A stretch of 64,000 bases of DNA from Pseudomonas fluorescens (GTDB lineage Bacteria; Pseudomonadota; Gammaproteobacteria; Pseudomonadales; Pseudomonadaceae), in assembly GCF_000967965.1 (NCBI RefSeq), contig NZ_LACC01000003.1, positions 29,070-93,069 on the forward strand. Direction: 5' to 3'. Under the pieces are notes generated by a model that worked only from the letters and a program-made list of their open reading frames with translations, was not told the DNA's origin and ran no database searches. The position numbers were made by a program, and so were the translations under genes. The stretch's first letter is position 1; every line of letters starts with the position of its first letter. Below are positions 1 through 10,133 of this stretch, in pieces.

Positions 1-165
1 CGGTTTGCGCCCGATCGGCGTGCCCAGGTAAAACCATGTGCCGTCGCGGGCGATGCGCATGTCGATGTCGCCGCAGAAATCCGGATTCCACAGGTGCACC
101 GGCGGCAAGCCTTTGGTCTTGGGGATTTGCCCCAGCAGGTCGTTGGCTTTTTGCGGGCCACTCAT
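1..165 (-). CDS. DUF1285 family protein, 3' end cut off by the window
   Basis: Only the first 55 residues are in the window; the gene runs off the left edge. The N-terminus contains [11 protein letters not shown], followed by a stretch ending [12 protein letters not shown], which I recognise as the start of the DUF1285 family of small conserved Pseudomonas proteins. The family has no established reaction. The start is the ATG at 163-165, preceded by an AGGAG-like ribosome site. The DUF4823 lipoprotein gene ends 16 bp upstream, so the two are probably co-transcribed. The family call rests on the N-terminus alone. Confidence 0.75.
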   Translation of the reverse strand, partial: MSGPQKANDLLGQIPKTKGLPPVHLWNPDFCGDIDMRIARDGTWFYLGTPIGRKP

Positions 166-181
166 GGCGTTCTCCTTGGCA

Positions 182-790
182 TTACTGGTCGCTGAGGCCC
201 AGCAGGCTGCGCGCATATTGTTCCAGCGGCGGGCCCATCAGGTCTTCGGGTTTTTTATCGTGGAACGTCAGTAAACCGCCACGACTCTTGATGGTTGCAG
301 TATCAATCAAATACTGGGTGCTGGTCTCGATCAACATGATCTGAATCATACCGCTGTCGATGCCGAGACGATCCAGGGCTTCCTGGTCCAGCCACTCGTC
401 CGAGTTGCCGATACGGTCGTCGGATTTGGCAAACCGGGTGTAGAGCAGATAGTGCGCACCGGCGGCACGGGCGTCGCCCATGGCCTGGTCGAGGCCTTCC
501 GGCGTACGGGCACGGCGGACCATCGGGAAGTATTCGACGAAGCCATCGAACGCAACTTCGGCAATCACGTTGGGCCGCGGGTAAACGTCGCTGCCTGGCG
601 GCATGAAAGCGCCCTGGGCGATGTAGACGAACGAGTCCGGCTGAATGCGCAGGTTGTTTGCGCGACGGCTATCACTGTGGTCGAGTAACCCCGCATCGCT
701 CATATGGTAACGAGTCCCTTCGGCCATATCGCTGACGTTCATGCAGCCACCAAGTGCCAAAACGGCCAGCAGCAAAACCAGGCTACGCAT
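182..790 (-). CDS. DUF4823 domain lipoprotein
   Basis: A 202-residue predicted lipoprotein. The N-terminus [16 protein letters not shown] is a classic lipoprotein signal peptide with an LGGC lipobox, so the mature protein should start at Cys16 and be lipidated. The rest resembles the DUF4823 family found in Pseudomonas, whose function is unknown. It lies directly upstream of the DUF1285 gene on the same strand. No catalytic motif was recognised. The upstream 171 bp contain a long REP-like palindrome. Confidence 0.8.
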   Translation of the reverse strand: MRSLVLLLAVLALGGCMNVSDMAEGTRYHMSDAGLLDHSDSRRANNLRIQPDSFVYIAQGAFMPPGSDVYPRPNVIAEVAFDGFVEYFPMVRRARTPEGLDQAMGDARAAGAHYLLYTRFAKSDDRIGNSDEWLDQEALDRLGIDSGMIQIMLIETSTQYLIDTATIKSRGGLLTFHDKKPEDLMGPPLEQYARSLLGLSDQ

Positions 791-885
791 CCTATCCTCC
801 AGAGGCCGGTGTCGGAAAACCGGCGAATGGCCGTAGGATGCAGCTTCCGCGCCAGCTCAAGTTGCGCTTTGCCTGATCAAACGCA

Positions 886-952
886 ATCGCGGGCAAGCCA
901 CGCTCCCACAGGGTTTGGCGTAAACCCTGTGGGAGCGTGGCTTGCCCGCGAT
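886..952. repeat. REP-like long palindrome
   Basis: ATCGCGGGCAAGCCACGCTC... is followed, after a 5-bp GGCGT loop, by its near-perfect inverted copy. The arms are about 31 bp. It shares the GTGGGAGCGTGGCTTGCCCGCG core of Pseudomonas REP sequences. It lies between moaA and the lipoprotein gene, where it could also end moaA transcription. Confidence 0.85.
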
Positions 953-961
953 GAGGCCAGT

Positions 962-1936
962 TCAACCGCCGATAATTTTCATGACAGTCGCGCCACCGGA
1001 GAACGCCACTTCCTGCTTGTCCCCCAAGGCTTTCACCAGCAGTCGCTGCAAGGCTGGCAGCGCCTGATGGCGCGGCTTGTCCAGCAGGTCGCCGATGTAA
1101 TGGCGATTGCTCGACGACAGGCAGCCATGCAGCCACCCGGTAGAGGACAAACGAAGGCGCGAGCAGGTACGGCAGAACGGCACACTTTCGTTGGCGATCA
1201 CGCCGAAATGGCCTTGCCCCGGAATTTCATAGCGCACCGCTGTCGCATCGACGGGGGCGTCGGCTTGCAGATACTCGTAGCGCTCGCCGATCAGGCTCAG
1301 CAATTGCTGGAGGCTGACGAACTGTTGCAGAAAGGCATTGGAATCGTTGGCCAGGTGGCCCATGCGCATCAGCTCGATGAAACGCAGTTCATAACCGCGC
1401 TCCAGGCAGTAGTCGAGCAGCGGCATCACCTGATCAAGGTTCTGGCCGCGCAGCGGCACCATGTTGACCTTGATCTTCATGCCGGCCGCACTGGCCTCGT
1501 TCATGCCATTGAGCACGGTGGCCAGGTCGCCGCCCCGGGCAATGCCGCGGAACGCACTGGCGTCCAGGGTATCGAGGGAAACGTTGAGGCGCCGAATGCC
1601 CGCGTTCACCAGCAGCGGCAGTTTCTTCGCCAGCAACTGACCATTGGTGGTCAGGCTGATGTCTTCCAGGCCCATCTGACCGACCGCTGTCATGAACGCT
1701 TCGAGTTTCGGGCTGACCAGCGGCTCGCCGCCGGTAATGCGCAGACGCTCGATGCCCGCCGCTTCAATCAGGTAAGCCACGCCGCGCGCCATGGCTTCGG
1801 CCGACAATTCATCCTGCGCAGCCACCAGCCGCTTGCCATTGGGCACGCAGTAGGTACAGGCGTAATTGCAGGCTGAGGTCAGACTGATTCGCAAGTTGCG
1901 AAAACGCCTGCCTTGACGATCAACGATCATGGTCAC
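962..1936 (-). CDS. moaA: MoaA-type radical SAM GTP 3',8-cyclase
   Basis: A 324-residue radical SAM protein of the MoaA family, which converts GTP to 3',8-cyclo-7,8-dihydro-GTP in the first step of molybdenum cofactor synthesis. The SAM cluster cysteines are C23, C27 and C30 (CNYACTYC), followed by the TGGEPL SAM-binding strand. A second 4Fe-4S site is visible near residues 254-271 (CRTC, then C after 13 residues). The protein ends in the Gly-Gly tail expected of MoaA. The start is the ATG at 1936 with GGAG six bases upstream. No other moa gene adjoins it, so it is an orphan copy. Molybdo-enzyme genes lie about 19 kb away. Confidence 0.88.
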   Translation of the reverse strand: MTMIVDRQGRRFRNLRISLTSACNYACTYCVPNGKRLVAAQDELSAEAMARGVAYLIEAAGIERLRITGGEPLVSPKLEAFMTAVGQMGLEDISLTTNGQLLAKKLPLLVNAGIRRLNVSLDTLDASAFRGIARGGDLATVLNGMNEASAAGMKIKVNMVPLRGQNLDQVMPLLDYCLERGYELRFIELMRMGHLANDSNAFLQQFVSLQQLLSLIGERYEYLQADAPVDATAVRYEIPGQGHFGVIANESVPFCRTCSRLRLSSTGWLHGCLSSSNRHYIGDLLDKPRHQALPALQRLLVKALGDKQEVAFSGGATVMKIIGG

Positions 1937-1959
1937 TCCGGCGGAAGAATATCGGGCCG

Positions 1960-1989
1960 CTAAAACTTGACTCAGAAATCAAGTTTTAG
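1960..1989. promoter_or_regulatory. Perfect inverted repeat upstream of moaA
   Basis: CTAAAACTTGA and TCAAGTTTTAG form 11-bp perfect arms around an 8-bp spacer, 24 bp upstream of the moaA start codon. It could be an operator or a leader hairpin. It resembles an FNR/ANR half-site pair (TTGA...TCAA), but the inner spacing is 8 rather than 6, so a standard ANR site is unlikely. Confidence 0.6.
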
Positions 1990-2067
1990 CAAGTCCTCTA
2001 CCTGAGTATATTCCTGCGGTACTGCGCCAAGTAGCGAAATCATGGCGCAATAAGGCAACTGAATGGC

Positions 2068-2706
2068 TCAGCTGCCGGAAGTGTCGGTGTCGCGCTTGCG
2101 CTTGTTGCCCATGCGCACGCCAATATCCATCAGGAACTGGAAGAAACCTTCCTGATCTTCCAGCACATTGCTCCAGAACGGCGAGTGATACAGCGCGACG
2201 GCACCGTGCACCAGCGCCCAGGATGCGCAGTAATGGAAGTAAGGTGGCACGTCTTCCAGCTTGCCTTCGCTGATCCGGCCCTTGATCAGCAGGGTCAGGC
2301 GTTCGAAGTTCGAGGCACGGATCTTGTGCAGCTCCTCGATCATCTCCGGTACCTGGTTGCCCTTGACCACTTTCTCTTCAAGGCGGTCGAACAGGCGATA
2401 GCGTTGAGGATCGCGCATGCGGAATTCGAAATAGGCACGGGACAGGGCTTCCTTGTCCTTGTCGACGTCGGCGGAGTGCAACAGCTCGTTCAAATCGCGC
2501 TCGTAGTCGAGCATCAGGCGCAGATAGATTTCCGCCTTGGATTTGAAGTGCTTGTAGATCGTGCCTTTGCCGATACCGACGGCATCAGCAATCATCTCGA
2601 CGGTGACACTGTCTTCACCTTGTTCGAGGAACAGCTTGAGCGCGGTATCGAGAATTTCCTGCTCGCGGCGACGGAATTCACGGACCTTACGAGGTTCTTT
2701 ATGCAT
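2068..2706 (-). CDS. TetR/AcrR family transcriptional regulator
   Basis: A 212-residue TetR-type regulator. The N-terminal helix-turn-helix is clear at about residues 13-60, with VEMIADAVGIGKGTIYKHF as the recognition region. The C-terminal ligand/dimer domain is not diagnostic. I chose the ATG at 2706 (MHKEPRKV) over an upstream ATG at 2730, because the conserved domain starts just after it and the shorter form is the usual family length. In P. aeruginosa the corresponding gene (PA2957 type) flanks the RgsA sRNA and tatD, the same order as here. The ligand and targets are unknown. Confidence 0.88.
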   Translation of the reverse strand: MHKEPRKVREFRRREQEILDTALKLFLEQGEDSVTVEMIADAVGIGKGTIYKHFKSKAEIYLRLMLDYERDLNELLHSADVDKDKEALSRAYFEFRMRDPQRYRLFDRLEEKVVKGNQVPEMIEELHKIRASNFERLTLLIKGRISEGKLEDVPPYFHYCASWALVHGAVALYHSPFWSNVLEDQEGFFQFLMDIGVRMGNKRKRDTDTSGS

Positions 2707-2919
2707 AAGAAAAGGTCTGTCGGGGGTCAAAATTCGAAGCCGCGTATTATGCCTAACTTACGCAAAAATGCACGGATCATCCGACCATATCTGCGCTTTC
2801 TGGTCATTCCGCGTACGTTTACAGGGTGATGAGAACTCTTCCGAAGCGCACGTATTCCAAATTTGTTTAAAAACCCTGGCCGCTAAACTGGACGAGGCGC
2901 AATCCTGATCAATACTTGA

Positions 2920-3040
2920 ACTGTCGGCGGGGCATCTCCCCCAAGTGTCACGCCGATATTGGTACCAACGGACCGTGTGCCATTGTTTTACTCCTAATGG
3001 TCTTAACCCGGATTCACCCCCCAGAACCCGGGTTTTTTTT
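2920..3040 (+). ncRNA. rgsA: RgsA (P16-type) small regulatory RNA
   Basis: The intergenic region between the TetR gene and tatD is where Pseudomonas genomes carry RgsA (P16), an RpoS-dependent sRNA indirectly controlled by Gac and linked to oxidative stress resistance. A -10-like CAATACTT at 2910-2917 and a strong intrinsic terminator ending in eight T at 3040 bracket about 120 nt, the expected size. The stretch at 2922-2990 looks structured and matches my memory of the conserved RgsA core. No open reading frame is credible inside. Exact ends are inferred. Confidence 0.75.
3004..3040 (+). terminator. Rho-independent terminator of the RgsA-like sRNA
   Basis: TAACCCGG and CCCGGGTT form the stem around a C-rich loop, followed directly by a run of eight T. 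Confidence 0.85.
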
Positions 3041-3049
3041 GCCTGCGAT

Positions 3050-3835
3050 TTAACCTTTTACATGTGCCAGCGGGAACAGCCGCTTGAAATTCGCCGTAGT
3101 TTGCTCGGCAAATCGCTCGTAGGACTCACCACGCAACATTGCCAGAAATTCCGCAACTTCACGCACGTACTGCGGCAGGTTTGGCTTGCCGCGATAGGGA
3201 ATCGGTGCCAGATACGGCGAGTCGGTTTCCACCAGCAACCGGTCGGCCGGTACCTTGCTGGCCACATCGCGCAACGCGTCGGCATTGCGGAAAGTGACAA
3301 TCCCGGACAGGGAAATGTAATAGCCCATGTCCAGCGCGGCCTTCGCCATCTCCCAGTCTTCGGTAAAGCAATGCAGCACCCCCGCCTGGGGCAGCGCCGC
3401 CTCACGCAGCAAGTCCAGGGTATCGGCGCGGGCGCCACGGGTATGGATGATCACCGGCTTGCCGGTCTGTTGCGCCGCTTGCAGGTGCAGGCGGAAGGAC
3501 TCCTGCTGCAACTCTGCCGCTTCCGGCTCGTAGTGATAGTCCAGACCTGTTTCGCCAATCGCCACCACACGCGGGTGATTGAGCTCCCGCAACAGCCAGT
3601 CCAGCGCTGGCGCGGCGCCCGGCTGCACATCCAGAGGGTGCACGCCCACCGAGCAGTCGACGTCGTCATAACGTTCGGCCAGGGCTTTGACGTCGGCCGC
3701 GTTGTCCGCGCTGACACCGATACACAGAAAGTGCCCTACCCCGCGCTGCCGGGCCGCATCAAGGGCTGCATCCAGGGAGCCGTCGTGGACAGTCAGGTCG
3801 AGGCGATCAAGGTGACAATGGGAATCTACGAGCAT
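3050..3835 (-). CDS. tatD: TatD family metal-dependent hydrolase
   Basis: A 261-residue TIM-barrel hydrolase of the TatD family, usually described as a metal-dependent DNase or exonuclease. The N-terminal metal ligands H6 and H8 lie in DSHCHLD. GETGLDYHY, the HTRGA strand and VETDSPYLAP are the other family motifs with metal ligands. I chose the start MLVDSHCH at 3835 over the ATG at 3847, because it begins directly at the first barrel strand. It lies 72 bp downstream of holB, where P. aeruginosa has pilZ between the two genes. Confidence 0.92.
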   Translation of the reverse strand: MLVDSHCHLDRLDLTVHDGSLDAALDAARQRGVGHFLCIGVSADNAADVKALAERYDDVDCSVGVHPLDVQPGAAPALDWLLRELNHPRVVAIGETGLDYHYEPEAAELQQESFRLHLQAAQQTGKPVIIHTRGARADTLDLLREAALPQAGVLHCFTEDWEMAKAALDMGYYISLSGIVTFRNADALRDVASKVPADRLLVETDSPYLAPIPYRGKPNLPQYVREVAEFLAMLRGESYERFAEQTTANFKRLFPLAHVKG

Positions 3836-3907
3836 AAAGGGCTGCAACTTGTATCGAATGGGTGGGACGGTCGGATGTTCTGATACTCAGAGTCTAGGCG
3901 CAGACAG

Positions 3908-5528
<1,621 letters not shown>

Positions 5529-5538
5529 TTAATCAGAG

Positions 5539-6771
5539 TCATTGCGAGCTTTTCGGTGCGTTGGCATCGAGTTCGGGCGTTTCAGGGGCTGGCGCAGGAT
5601 CTTGCGCTGGCACTTGCGGCAGCGCCTCGGGAGCCGCGTTCGGCGAAGCGGCCGGGATCGGTGCCAGCTCCTGCGAGGCCTCGGCCTCCTGCGTACCGTT
5701 TTGTTCAGCCTGGGTCGGCGCTGTCTCTGGCGTGGTAGCGGGTGCCGGGCTGGAGCGGTAATCGGCGCGACGCTTGAGCTGGAACTCCTTCACGGCATTG
5801 TTATGGGCATCCAGGTCATCGGAGAACACGTGAGTGCCATCACCACGCGCCACGAAGTAAAGGCTGTTGCCCTCCACCGGATTGAGCGCTGCATGGATGG
5901 CTTCGCGACCGACCATGGAAATCGGGGTCGGCGGCAGGCCCGCATTCATGTAGGTGTTGTAGGGCGTCGATTCCTTGAGGTGAGCCCGGGTCAGCTTGCC
6001 GCTGTAGCGGTCGCCGAGGCCGTAGATCACCGTCGGGTCGGTCTGCAGCAGCATGCCTATCGCCATGCGGCGCACAAACACGCCGGCAATCTGCCCACGC
6101 TCCTGCGGTACGCCGGTTTCCTTTTCCACCAGCGAAGCCATGATCAGCGCCTGGTAGGGCTCGGTGTACGGCACATCGGAAGAGCGCTGCTCCCACTCCT
6201 TGGCCAGCACTTCGTCGAGGCGGTCGTAAGCGGTTTTCAGCAGCTCGACATCGGACATGCCCCGCACGTAACGGTAGGTGTCAGGGAAAAAGCGCCCTTC
6301 CGGAAAAATCCCGGTGTGGCCGAGCTTGTCCATGACCTGGCTGTCGCTCAAACCGTCGAGACTATGGTCGAGCCTCTCTTCCTTGGCCAGCGCTGCGCGG
6401 ACCTGACGGAAATTCCAGCCTTCGACCAGGGTCAGGCTGTACTGAACCATGTCCCCGCGCTTCCACAGGTCGATCAGGCCTTCAACGGTCATGCCCGGTT
6501 TCATGCGGTATTCACCGCTGTGCAGGGGTTGTTTGGCGAGGTTGAAGCGCCAATATACCCGCAGCCAGAATGCGTCCTTGATGACGCCATTGGCTTCGAG
6601 TCGGTAGAAGGTGCGGGTCGGCGTGGTGCCCTTGGGCACATCCAGCAATTGTTCCTGGGCAATGTTCAGCGGCTGTACCAGCGCCGAATGAATTTTCCAG
6701 GCTGAAGCACCCAGCAGCAGCCCTGCCAGAACCACTCCGGTTTCCAGCAGCAGCAAGAGTTTACGTCTCAC
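5539..6771 (-). CDS. mltG: Endolytic murein transglycosylase MltG
   Basis: A 410-residue YceG-like protein that cleaves nascent peptidoglycan and limits glycan strand length. One N-terminal membrane helix (about residues 4-24) precedes a LysM-like region and the YceG catalytic domain with ASLVEKETG, whose Glu is the catalytic residue. The conserved core ends at about residue 340. The last 70 residues are a low-complexity Pro/Ala/Glu/Thr tail not needed for the fold. It starts 3 bp after pabC, so co-translation is likely. Confidence 0.93.
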   Translation of the reverse strand: MRRKLLLLLETGVVLAGLLLGASAWKIHSALVQPLNIAQEQLLDVPKGTTPTRTFYRLEANGVIKDAFWLRVYWRFNLAKQPLHSGEYRMKPGMTVEGLIDLWKRGDMVQYSLTLVEGWNFRQVRAALAKEERLDHSLDGLSDSQVMDKLGHTGIFPEGRFFPDTYRYVRGMSDVELLKTAYDRLDEVLAKEWEQRSSDVPYTEPYQALIMASLVEKETGVPQERGQIAGVFVRRMAIGMLLQTDPTVIYGLGDRYSGKLTRAHLKESTPYNTYMNAGLPPTPISMVGREAIHAALNPVEGNSLYFVARGDGTHVFSDDLDAHNNAVKEFQLKRRADYRSSPAPATTPETAPTQAEQNGTQEAEASQELAPIPAASPNAAPEALPQVPAQDPAPAPETPELDANAPKSSQ

Positions 6772-6774
6772 GTA

Positions 6775-7590
6775 TCAAGCATCCAGTAGCACACGGGCAA
6801 TGGTTTGGAGTTTACGGGTGAGCGGCCCAACCGGCCAGTGAAGAGCAGCATAGGCGCGCACCGGCCAAATACCATACACGCTGTTGCAGACAAAGACTTC
6901 GTTAGCCCATTGCAGCTGTTCGAGGGGGATATCGGTGATTTGCGTGGGGATTCCCAGCGACTTGGCCTGAAACAATATTTCGGCACGCATCACGCCTGCC
7001 ACGCCGCAGCGCTTGAGGTCAGCGGTGATGAGCACGCCATCACGCACCAGGAACAAGTTGCTGAACACACCTTCAATCACGCGCCCGGCCTGATCGAGCA
7101 TCAAGCCTTCGGCATGCTCGGTGTCCTGCCATTCGGCACGGGCGAGGACTTGTTCAAGACGATTCAGGTGCTTGAGGCCGGCCAGCAATGGCTGCCTGGA
7201 CAATCGCGTGGTGCAAGGAAACAGGCGAACACCCTGCTCACCGTGCGCGGCAGGATAAGCCGCAGGTGGATTGCCTTGCAGAATGCGTCGGGCCTGGGCC
7301 GAAGGATCGGGGGCGTAACCGCGCAGACCATCGCCACGGGTGAGGATGAGCTTGAGCACCCCGTCACCCAGTGCCGCCGCATAGGCCAGCAACTCGCTGC
7401 GGACCAACTCATGATCGGCAGTAATTGCCAAACGCGAGCAGCCGTCCACCAGACGCGACAGATGCCGGTCCAGCAACACGGGCTGCCCGTTGCGCACGGC
7501 GATGGTCTCGAACAGGCCATCGCCATAAGCCAGGCCGCGATCCTTCAGCGACAAAGCGTCAGCCGGCTGACCGTCGACCCAGCTGTCCAT
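6775..7590 (-). CDS. pabC: Aminodeoxychorismate lyase
   Basis: A 271-residue fold-type IV PLP enzyme that releases pyruvate from 4-amino-4-deoxychorismate to give p-aminobenzoate for folate. The catalytic lysine lies in GLKHLNRLEQV, and the EGVFSNLFLV and GVAGVMR segments are the PLP-phosphate contacts. The start ATG overlaps the fabF stop (TGATG). Position between fabF and mltG is the conserved Pseudomonas and enteric order. Confidence 0.94.
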   Translation of the reverse strand: MDSWVDGQPADALSLKDRGLAYGDGLFETIAVRNGQPVLLDRHLSRLVDGCSRLAITADHELVRSELLAYAAALGDGVLKLILTRGDGLRGYAPDPSAQARRILQGNPPAAYPAAHGEQGVRLFPCTTRLSRQPLLAGLKHLNRLEQVLARAEWQDTEHAEGLMLDQAGRVIEGVFSNLFLVRDGVLITADLKRCGVAGVMRAEILFQAKSLGIPTQITDIPLEQLQWANEVFVCNSVYGIWPVRAYAALHWPVGPLTRKLQTIARVLLDA

Positions 7591-8834
7591 CAGCCTGCGA
7601 ACCGGCGGAACACCAGCGAGCCATTGGTGCCACCAAAACCGAAGGAGTTGGAAACGACCACATCGATATCCATGTTGCGCGCCGTGTGCGGCACGAAATC
7701 GAGGTCGCAGCCTTCATCCGGCTCATCGAGGTTGATGGTCGGCGGTGCTACCTGGCTGTTGATCGCCAGCACGCTGAAGATCGCCTCGACCGCGCCCGCC
7801 GCCCCCAGCAGGTGGCCGGTCATGGACTTGGTGGAACTGACAGCCAGCTTGTAGGCGTGCTCGCCGAACACCGACTTGATCGCATTGACTTCAGCCAGGT
7901 CGCCTGCCGAAGTCGACGTGCCGTGGGCATTGATGTACTGCACTTGATCGCCATTGATTTTGGCATCGCGTAGCGCATTGGTGATGCAGCGCGCAGCACC
8001 CGCGCCATCGACTGGCGGCGAAGTCATGTGGTAGGCGTCGCCACTGGTGCCGAAGCCGATCAGCTCGGCGTAGATGGTCGCGCCACGCGCCTTGGCGTGC
8101 TCGAGCTCTTCCAGTACCAGCGCACCGGCACCATTGGACAATACAAAGCCATCGCGGCCCTTGTCCCATGGACGGCTGGCGCGGGTCGGCTCGTCGTTGC
8201 GGGTCGACAGCGCGCGGGAAGCACCGAAGCCGCCCATGCCCAAACCGCAGGCCGCCATCTCGGCACCGCCGGCAATCATCACGTCGGCTTCGTCGTACAT
8301 GATGTTGCGGGCTGCCATGCCAATGCAGTGTGTACCGGTGGTACAGGCCGTGGCGATGGCGTAGTTGGGTCCTTGTGCACCGAGGTGGATGGACAGGAAA
8401 CCGGAAATCATATTGATGATCGAGCCTGGCACGAAGAACGGAGAGATCCGTCGTGGGCCGGTCTCGTGCAGCGTGCGGGCGGTTTCTTCGATATTGGTCA
8501 GACCGCCAATACCCGAGCCCATGGCCACGCCGATACGCTCACGGTTGGCGTCAGTGACTTCCAGACCGGAATTGCGTACCGCCTGAAACCCTGCGGCCAG
8601 ACCGTATTGAATGAACAGGTCGAGCTTGCGGGCTTCCTTGACCGACAGGTATTCCTCGACATTGAAGTCCTTTACCGAGCCGCCAAAACGGGTGGAATAG
8701 GCAGAAAGGTCGGCGTGTTCGATCAGACCAATGCCACTGCGGCCAGCCAGAATGCCCTGCCAACTGCTCGGCACATCCGTGCCCAGTGGCGACAACATAC
8801 CCATACCGGTGACTACGACGCGTCTACGCGACAC
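7590..8834 (-). CDS. fabF: Beta-ketoacyl-ACP synthase II
   Basis: A 414-residue condensing enzyme that elongates acyl-ACP in type II fatty acid synthesis. The Cys-His-His triad is visible: Cys near 164 in ATACTTGTH, His in [11 protein letters not shown] and His in [12 protein letters not shown]. The C-terminal NSFGFGGTN loop is also present. It lies just downstream of acpP, separated by a hairpin terminator, so it probably receives partial read-through or has its own promoter. Confidence 0.96.
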   Translation of the reverse strand: MSRRRVVVTGMGMLSPLGTDVPSSWQGILAGRSGIGLIEHADLSAYSTRFGGSVKDFNVEEYLSVKEARKLDLFIQYGLAAGFQAVRNSGLEVTDANRERIGVAMGSGIGGLTNIEETARTLHETGPRRISPFFVPGSIINMISGFLSIHLGAQGPNYAIATACTTGTHCIGMAARNIMYDEADVMIAGGAEMAACGLGMGGFGASRALSTRNDEPTRASRPWDKGRDGFVLSNGAGALVLEELEHAKARGATIYAELIGFGTSGDAYHMTSPPVDGAGAARCITNALRDAKINGDQVQYINAHGTSTSAGDLAEVNAIKSVFGEHAYKLAVSSTKSMTGHLLGAAGAVEAIFSVLAINSQVAPPTINLDEPDEGCDLDFVPHTARNMDIDVVVSNSFGFGGTNGSLVFRRFAG

Positions 8835-8879
8835 AGCACTCTCCTTTTTTCAAATGACGACTTTGCATCAGGCCTAAAG

Positions 8880-8915
8880 AAAAAACCGCACGCCATGATG
8901 GCAGTGCGGTTTTTC
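8880..8915 (-). terminator. Hairpin between acpP and fabF
   Basis: AAAAAACCGCACGCC and GGCAGTGCGGTTTTT form a T-tailed hairpin in both directions, 28 bp after the acpP stop on the minus strand. It likely trims acpP transcripts, which are needed at far higher levels than fabF. Confidence 0.8.
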
Positions 8916-8943
8916 CATGACAGCGAGCAACGATTACAAACTA

Positions 8944-9180
8944 TTACGCCTGGTGGCTAGTAACGTAGTCGATTGCAGCTTGTACAGTAGTGATCTTCTC
9001 GGCTTCTTCGTCAGGGATTTCGGTCTCGAATTCCTCTTCCAGAGCCATCACCAGCTCAACGGTGTCAAGGGAGTCGGCACCCAGGTCTTCAACGAAGGAA
9101 GCAGTGTTGACCACTTCTTCTTCTTTAACGCCCAGTTGCTCAGCAACGATTTTCTTGACGCGCTCTTCGATGGTGCTCAT
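8944..9180 (-). CDS. acpP: Acyl carrier protein
   Basis: A 78-residue acidic four-helix protein that carries growing acyl chains. The phosphopantetheine attachment serine is S37 in [10 protein letters not shown]. Length and sequence are near-identical to other proteobacterial AcpP. A good AGGAG ribosome site precedes the ATG at 9180. AcpP mRNA is a reported RgsA target in P. aeruginosa, and an RgsA-like gene lies 6 kb away here. Confidence 0.98.
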   Translation of the reverse strand: MSTIEERVKKIVAEQLGVKEEEVVNTASFVEDLGADSLDTVELVMALEEEFETEIPDEEAEKITTVQAAIDYVTSHQA

Positions 9181-9376
9181 ACCTTGTTTTCACTCCTAAT
9201 GGACAAATTCAGGCAGCTGGCCAGTGGGTAAGTGTATAGAAAGACTTTTCAGCTTTTCAACTGAAAGCTTCACTCCTCGAACCCGGTGACCCTCTGCCTA
9301 TAAATAGATTGCAGCTTTATAACGGATTTTAGACAGCTCGTATGACATTTTTTTGAAGCAATCCGTCACATTTGAA

Positions 9377-10117
9377 TTACATGTACATCCCGCCGTTCAC
9401 CGGGATTGTAGCTCCGGTAACGTAAGCCGCACCGTCCGACGCAAGAAAAGCGACCACGGACGCGATCTCTTGAGCCTGCCCCAGGCGACCCAGCGGAATC
9501 TGCGTCTGCAAGGCTTCACGCTGCGCCTCGGGCAGTTCACGGGTCATATCGGTATCGATGAACCCAGGGGCCACCGAGTTTACCGTAATCGAACGCGAAC
9601 CGACTTCACGCGCCAGTGCACGGCTGAAACCTTCCAGACCGGCCTTGGCGGCAGCGTAGTTTACTTGGCCTGCGTTGCCCATGGCACCCACAACCGAGCC
9701 AATACTGATAATTCGGCCCCAACGGGCTTTGGTCATGCCACGCAAAACGCCTTTGGACAGGCGGAACAGACTGTTCAGATTGGTATCGACAACGTCGTGC
9801 CACTCGTCGTCTTTCATGCGCATCATCAGGTTATCGCGGGTGATACCGGCATTATTGACCAGAATCGCCGGCGCACCGAACTGCTCCTGAATGCTCGCCA
9901 GAACACTTGCCACGGACTCGTCGCTGGTGACATTGAGTTCCAGGCCAGTGCCTTGAATACCGTTTTCCTTCAGGGTTGCGGCAATGCGTTCAGCACCCGA
10001 CGCGGAGGTCGCGGTACCAACAACGATGGCGCCCTGACGACCCAGTTCCAGGGCGATGGCCTGGCCGATGCCACGGCTTGCACCGGTGACCAGTGCAACT
10101 TTACCTTGCAGACTCAT
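9377..10117 (-). CDS. fabG: 3-oxoacyl-ACP reductase
   Basis: A 246-residue short-chain dehydrogenase that reduces 3-oxoacyl-ACP with NADPH. The cofactor loop is TGASRGIG, with NNAG and the YAAAKAG catalytic Tyr/Lys in the expected places and PGFIDTDMT after them. I chose the start at 10117 (MSLQGKVALVTG), which has AGGAG upstream, over an ATG at 10150 inside fabD. It lies between fabD and acpP. Confidence 0.96.
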   Translation of the reverse strand: MSLQGKVALVTGASRGIGQAIALELGRQGAIVVGTATSASGAERIAATLKENGIQGTGLELNVTSDESVASVLASIQEQFGAPAILVNNAGITRDNLMMRMKDDEWHDVVDTNLNSLFRLSKGVLRGMTKARWGRIISIGSVVGAMGNAGQVNYAAAKAGLEGFSRALAREVGSRSITVNSVAPGFIDTDMTRELPEAQREALQTQIPLGRLGQAQEIASVVAFLASDGAAYVTGATIPVNGGMYM

Positions 10118-10133
10118 GCAAGCTTCTCCTGAT

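Noticed and set aside
704..1876. A 390-residue open frame antisense to moaA
   Set aside because: It has no conserved features, and the moaA frame on the other strand is clearly coding.
1960..1989. An ANR/FNR box upstream of moaA
   Set aside because: TTGA...TCAA is present, but the inner spacing is 8 bp instead of 6.
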